DNA of 7,028 bases from Eubacteriaceae bacterium (GTDB lineage: Bacteria > Bacillota_A > Clostridia > Eubacteriales > Anaerofustaceae), in contig JAITGT010000024.1 of NCBI GenBank assembly GCA_031280495.1, positions 1 to 7,028 on the forward strand, given 5' to 3'. A program made the translations under genes and the position numbers. The notes under the pieces are model-generated. The model worked only from the letters and a program-made list of their open reading frames with translations. It searched no databases and was not told the origin of the DNA. Shown here piece by piece: positions 5,870 to 7,028 of this stretch; position 1 is the stretch's first letter, and every line of letters begins with the position of its first letter.

Positions 5870-6049
5870 GAACAGGCCGGCGCACAGCTAGGGCAATCGC
5901 TGCCCTCATGCCATTGCCTTTCTTGCTCTTGAGGAATGCCAGAAGCAATGCTGTGCCTTTTGCCGCACCTGCCGCCAATTGCATTGCAGCTCGCAAAAGC
6001 GGAGAAGTGGAGTGTCAGCAGTGTCGCATCTGCCCTAACAGATGGCCCC
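5870..6049 (+). pseudogene. Cysteine-rich frame remnants after the zinc-ribbon gene
   Basis: No intact gene is visible, but two + strand frames carry cysteine clusters in turn. From about 5892 one frame reads RCPHAIAFLALEECQKQCCA followed by FCRTCRQLHC. From about 5990 the neighbouring frame reads KSGEVECQQCRICPNRW. Joining them would need a single frame change near 5985. A 127-codon ORF from 5863 covers the second part, but its beginning is Arg/Ala-rich and its end runs antisense into pduL, so I do not call it as a gene. A broken cysteine-rich gene related in style to its upstream neighbour is the best explanation; chance richness in TGC is the alternative. Confidence 0.3.
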
Positions 6050-6099
6050 AAAACTCAAAAGGGCAGGCGCCACTTGGAAAGCCCAAGCTGCTCCTGCCC
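6050..6099 (-). terminator. Rho-independent terminator of pduL
   Basis: GGGCAGG (6061-6067) pairs with CCTGCCC (6093-6099), and inside them CTTGG (6073-6077) pairs with CCAAG (6083-6087) around a 5-base loop. On the - strand the hairpin is followed by TTTTGAGTTTT, which gives the direction. It starts about 20 bases after the pduL stop codon. On the + strand no T-run follows, so it is not an obvious terminator for the spoIIP operon. Confidence 0.75.
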
Positions 6100-6118
6100 A
6101 CTGAAAACGCCTCTCAGC

Positions 6119-6694
6119 TCACTTTATATCAACAATGCGCCCTAATGCTCCGTTTTTTAGTTGGGCGGCATTTGCCTCTTCCACGTCAATGTGCATTTCG
6201 TGCTTGTAGCTGTCGCCCACGCGCACAAGTACATTTTCAAAAATGACGCCTCGCTCTCCGTCAACTGCTACGGAAATAATGTCTTTGTCTTTGTAGCCAA
6301 GCTCTTTTGCTTCTGATGTGTGCAAGTGAAGATGGCGCGCTGCAACAATGCAGCCTTCTTTCAGCTCAAGCTCGCCTTTTGGGCCGACAAGCCTAATCCC
6401 AGGAGTGCCCGCAAGATCGCCTGAGTCACGCAGGGCGACAGGCACGCCTAGCTTGAAAGAGTCAGCGACGAGAATCTCAACCTGCGACTGCCTGCGCAAA
6501 GGGCCAATAATGCGCACGCCCTTTATTCCGCCCTTTGACCCTACAAGATCAACCGTTTCTTCAGCAGCAAATTGCCCAGGCTGAATCAGATCTTTGATCT
6601 TCGTTAGGCTATGGCTGTCGCCAAAGAGGGTTTTTAAGTCTGCTTCGTCTAGGTGGATATGCCGGTTCGATATATTGATTAAAACGTCTGTCAT
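6119..6694 (-). CDS. pduL: PduL-type phosphate acyltransferase (phosphotransacylase)
   Basis: PduL interconverts acyl-CoA plus phosphate with acyl-phosphate plus CoA; with acetate kinase this yields ATP. Motifs of the family's two beta-barrel domains are present: NISNRHIHL near the start, GVRIIGPLRRQSQVEI, VALRDSGDLAGTPGI, VAARHLHLHTSEAKELG, and KHEMHIDVEEANA near the end. The histidines in RHIH, RHLHLH and HEMH and the Glu in QVE are the expected zinc ligands. I set the start at 6694 (191 residues) because the AGAAAGGG site directly abuts the ATG at 6700 but is 6 bases from the ATG at 6694. The protein begins right at the first barrel, without the N-terminal amphipathic helix that targets PduL into bacterial microcompartments, so it is probably a cytosolic enzyme. 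No shell or diol/ethanolamine genes are seen nearby. It follows the U32 peptidase gene by 12 bases. Confidence 0.93.
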   Translation of the reverse strand: MTDVLINISNRHIHLDEADLKTLFGDSHSLTKIKDLIQPGQFAAEETVDLVGSKGGIKGVRIIGPLRRQSQVEILVADSFKLGVPVALRDSGDLAGTPGIRLVGPKGELELKEGCIVAARHLHLHTSEAKELGYKDKDIISVAVDGERGVIFENVLVRVGDSYKHEMHIDVEEANAAQLKNGALGRIVDIK

Positions 6695-6700
6695 GGTCAT

Positions 6701-6708
6701 CCCTTTCT
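6701..6708 (-). promoter_or_regulatory. Ribosome binding site deciding the pduL start
   Basis: AGAAAGGG on the - strand overlaps the U32 peptidase stop codon and is 6 bases from the ATG at 6694 but directly abuts the ATG at 6700. It therefore favours the second, downstream ATG. Confidence 0.6.
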
Positions 6709-7027
6709 ATGTCGCTTTTTTTCGCAGCAAATCGTGCTGCTCGAATGTTCGATCTGCAACAATTTCTACCTTCTCATTAGGGTGGACAGCTTCGGCCACT
6801 CTCCGCCCGCTAGAATCAAAAATTGCCTTAATAGAGAAACTTTCTCCAAGTTTTCCAGGCGAAATCGCTTCATAGCCGCTGCCTTCTGAAAAACGGTTTT
6901 TTGTGCGCACTAACGTGCGATTTCCGTTTGTCGCTTCTAAGACTTCGCCAGCGTATGAATAGTTTCGGGCGTAGGAAGACCCAGCGTAGTTTTGCCAATT
7001 CTCTTTCTTCCCGCCGCCAAAGAAAGC
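6707..7027 (-). CDS. U32 family peptidase (collagenase-like), C-terminal part (5' end outside window)
   Basis: The last 106 codons of a larger gene; the frame is open to the right edge of the window. The visible part matches the C-terminal beta-barrel domain of U32 peptidases: FFGGGKKENWQNYAGSSYAR, then YSYAGEVLEATNGNRTLV, VRTKNRFSEGSGYEAISPG, and a VHPNEKVEIV segment close to the end. Family members typically show TGFFFG, then Y...G.V, RN(K/R)FS.GD and PHP, and end in DLLR; here the end is HDLLRKKAT. The catalytic N-terminal domain lies outside the window, so activity cannot be judged. A GTG at 6910 is in frame but lies in the middle of the domain and is not a true start. U32 proteins include collagenases and RNA-hydroxylation factors (TrhP/YegQ, RlhA); which subgroup this is cannot be told. 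It is upstream of and probably co-transcribed with pduL. Confidence 0.85.
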   Translation of the reverse strand, partial: AFFGGGKKENWQNYAGSSYARNYSYAGEVLEATNGNRTLVRTKNRFSEGSGYEAISPGKLGESFSIKAIFDSSGRRVAEAVHPNEKVEIVADRTFEQHDLLRKKAT

Positions 7028-7028
7028 C

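Noticed and set aside
5863..6246. + strand ORF of 127 codons overlapping the zinc-ribbon gene end and pduL
   Set aside because: It begins inside the previous gene without a good site, runs through the pduL terminator and antisense into pduL; only its middle CQQCRIC part is of interest and is reported as a remnant.
6692..6700. ATG at 6700 as the pduL start
   Set aside because: The ribosome binding site directly abuts it; the ATG two codons later has correct spacing and still precedes the first conserved motif.

Overview
The window looks like chromosomal DNA from an endospore-forming Firmicute, most likely of the class Clostridia. The evidence is a germination protease (gpr) directly followed by spoIIP, with a divergent rpsT in front of them, an arrangement known from Bacillus and Clostridia. 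A PduL-type phosphotransacylase and a U32 peptidase also fit an anaerobic clostridial background. Base composition is close to balanced, so this is not one of the very AT-rich clostridia. I cannot name the species.

Left part (1-2594, + strand): the 3' end of asparaginyl-tRNA synthetase is followed after 10 bases by a gene for a 628-residue leucine-rich-repeat protein. That protein has a signal peptide, an ectodomain, one membrane helix near the C-terminus and an 84-residue cytoplasmic tail. The two genes probably share a transcript.

Middle (2595-3390): about 700 bases hold no intact gene. Coding-like stretches move between all three + strand frames, which suggests a decayed gene or one broken by sequence errors. 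It sits where holA (DNA polymerase III delta) lies in Bacillus, but I could not identify it. A tiny basic ORF and a hairpin terminator, probably bidirectional, close this region.

Sporulation block (3390-5869): rpsT (ribosomal protein S20) is on the - strand with a clear housekeeping promoter. On the + strand, gpr, spoIIP and a small cysteine-rich zinc-ribbon protein form an operon in which each stop codon overlaps the next TTG start in a TTGA junction. SpoIIP helps the mother cell remove peptidoglycan during engulfment. GPR degrades the small acid-soluble DNA-binding proteins when the spore germinates.

Right part: 5870-6118 has cysteine-rich frame remnants and a terminator belonging to the opposite strand. 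On the - strand, a U32 peptidase gene (3' end only) is followed by pduL, 12 bases apart, in one operon ending at that terminator. PduL interconverts acyl-CoA and acyl-phosphate. It lacks an N-terminal encapsulation peptide here and so is probably cytosolic.
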